Shown piece after piece: positions 5,397 to 5,931 of a DNA stretch of 5,931 nucleotides. Source of the DNA: Candidatus Taylorbacteria bacterium RIFCSPHIGHO2_02_FULL_46_13 (lineage in GTDB: Bacteria > Patescibacteriota > Minisyncoccia > Phycocordibacterales > DSPV01); assembly GCA_001821015.1 (NCBI GenBank), contig MHRQ01000005.1, positions 23,958 through 29,888 of the forward strand, given 5' to 3'. Within the stretch, counting starts at the first letter, position 1. Each line of letters starts with the position of its first letter. A program made the position numbers and the translations under genes. The notes under the pieces were generated by a model that saw only the letters and a program-made list of their open reading frames with translations, ran no database searches and had not been told where the DNA came from.

Positions 5397-5465
5397 CTCT
5401 GACTTCGCATCGCGCGAACAATTCTTTAACTTCTTCTAGTTGCTTGAGCGATGTTCTAGTTCTAT

Positions 5466-5931
5466 ATGTCTACGGCACTTCTAAAAATCGGGGCGCGAAC
5501 ACTCCTTATCCTAGGGGTGTTCGCGCTTGTCGCGTTGCTCTATAACGTCGGAAACACCCGCGTTATCGGCAGTACCTTTGCGGTGGAGAATGTGAATCTT
5601 ACGATAGATTCCACCGCGAGCTACAACGGCAATGCCGTACCCGCCGCGACCTGGGGGCTTAAGGACCTTGTGCCGGGTGTTGATAAATTCTTTAACTTTG
5701 GTGACATCAAGCCGGGTGATTTTGGTGAGAACACTATCTCGTTGCATGTTGATAAGAACGCGTGGGTGTGTTTGCAGTTTAGTAACCTCACCGAAAATGA
5801 AAATGGCGTCAACGAACCCGAAGGACTTGAGGACAACAATGTAAATGCAGAGCTTGCGGGTGGAACGGATTTCTTTGCGTGGCGCGACGACGGGGACAAC
5901 ATGTTTGAACCGCAATCAGGCGAGGAGCCGC
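5466..5931 (+). CDS. Surface protein paralogue 3 with atypical N-terminus, partial at right edge
   Basis: The frame is open to the right edge, giving 155 visible residues. ATG 5466 is the first start after an in-frame TAG two codons upstream; no Shine-Dalgarno sequence is seen. A hydrophobic helix (about 12-27, TLLILGVFALVALLYN) acts as signal or anchor, but the GAFFSDTETSTGN motif of paralogues 1 and 2 is replaced by GNTRVIGSTFAVENVNLTID (29-48). After that the family core resumes: ASYNG (51-55), FFNFGDIKPGDFGENTISL (75-93), NAWVC (98-102) and FFAWRDDGDNMFEP (136-149). The paired Trp of the neighbours' WWADDGDN becomes AWR. The later conserved cysteines would lie beyond the window. It follows paralogue 2 by 69 bases with no terminator between them, so it is probably in the same operon. 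Because the cleavage motif is missing, it may be exported by a different peptidase or stay membrane-tethered; this is inference. The frame has no frameshift or premature stop, so it does not look like a pseudogene. Confidence 0.78.
   Translation, partial: MSTALLKIGARTLLILGVFALVALLYNVGNTRVIGSTFAVENVNLTIDSTASYNGNAVPAATWGLKDLVPGVDKFFNFGDIKPGDFGENTISLHVDKNAWVCLQFSNLTENENGVNEPEGLEDNNVNAELAGGTDFFAWRDDGDNMFEPQSGEEP

Overview
The window looks like part of a small-genome Candidate Phyla Radiation (Patescibacteria, Parcubacteria-like) chromosome. This is inferred from three things: acidic surface proteins with a SipW-type signal peptide ending in GMTGAFFSDTETSTGN, of a kind common in that group; start codons with weak or no Shine-Dalgarno sequence; and the standard genetic code (TAA stops, no in-frame TGA). 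No rRNA or other taxonomic marker is present, so the placement is tentative.

Layout. Bases 1-1827 hold two minus-strand genes that probably form one operon: a UDP-glucuronate decarboxylase-like SDR (802-1827), then a membrane-anchored family 2 glycosyltransferase (745 to beyond the left edge). The second has no stop codon inside the window. Both point to cell-envelope polysaccharide synthesis. Bases 1828-3249 are about 1.4 kb without a convincing protein gene, which is long for a streamlined genome. This gap holds a probable promoter, structured RNA and terminator unit (2155-2423); three DnaA-box-like 9-mers (2472-2526); a second intrinsic terminator (2659-2699); a pair of imperfect 27-bp direct repeats; a strongly structured stretch with competing helices (2960-3160); and a perfect 24-bp palindrome (3199-3222). 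Bases 3250-5931 hold three plus-strand paralogues in tandem: a 288-residue SipW-type surface protein, a 406-residue version with an added C-terminal prealbumin-like (SpaA/Cna-B type) domain, and a third, cut by the right edge, that keeps the core motifs but has lost the SipW-type signal motif.

How it fits together. The two divergent transcription units both serve the cell surface: nucleotide-sugar and glycan assembly to the left, exported acidic proteins to the right. No SipW-type signal peptidase, sortase or regulator gene is in view, so processing factors must lie elsewhere. The most unusual material is the non-coding centre, where RNA-like structure, an origin-like box cluster and an operator-like palindrome lie between divergent genes. 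None matched an RNA family I could recognise by eye.
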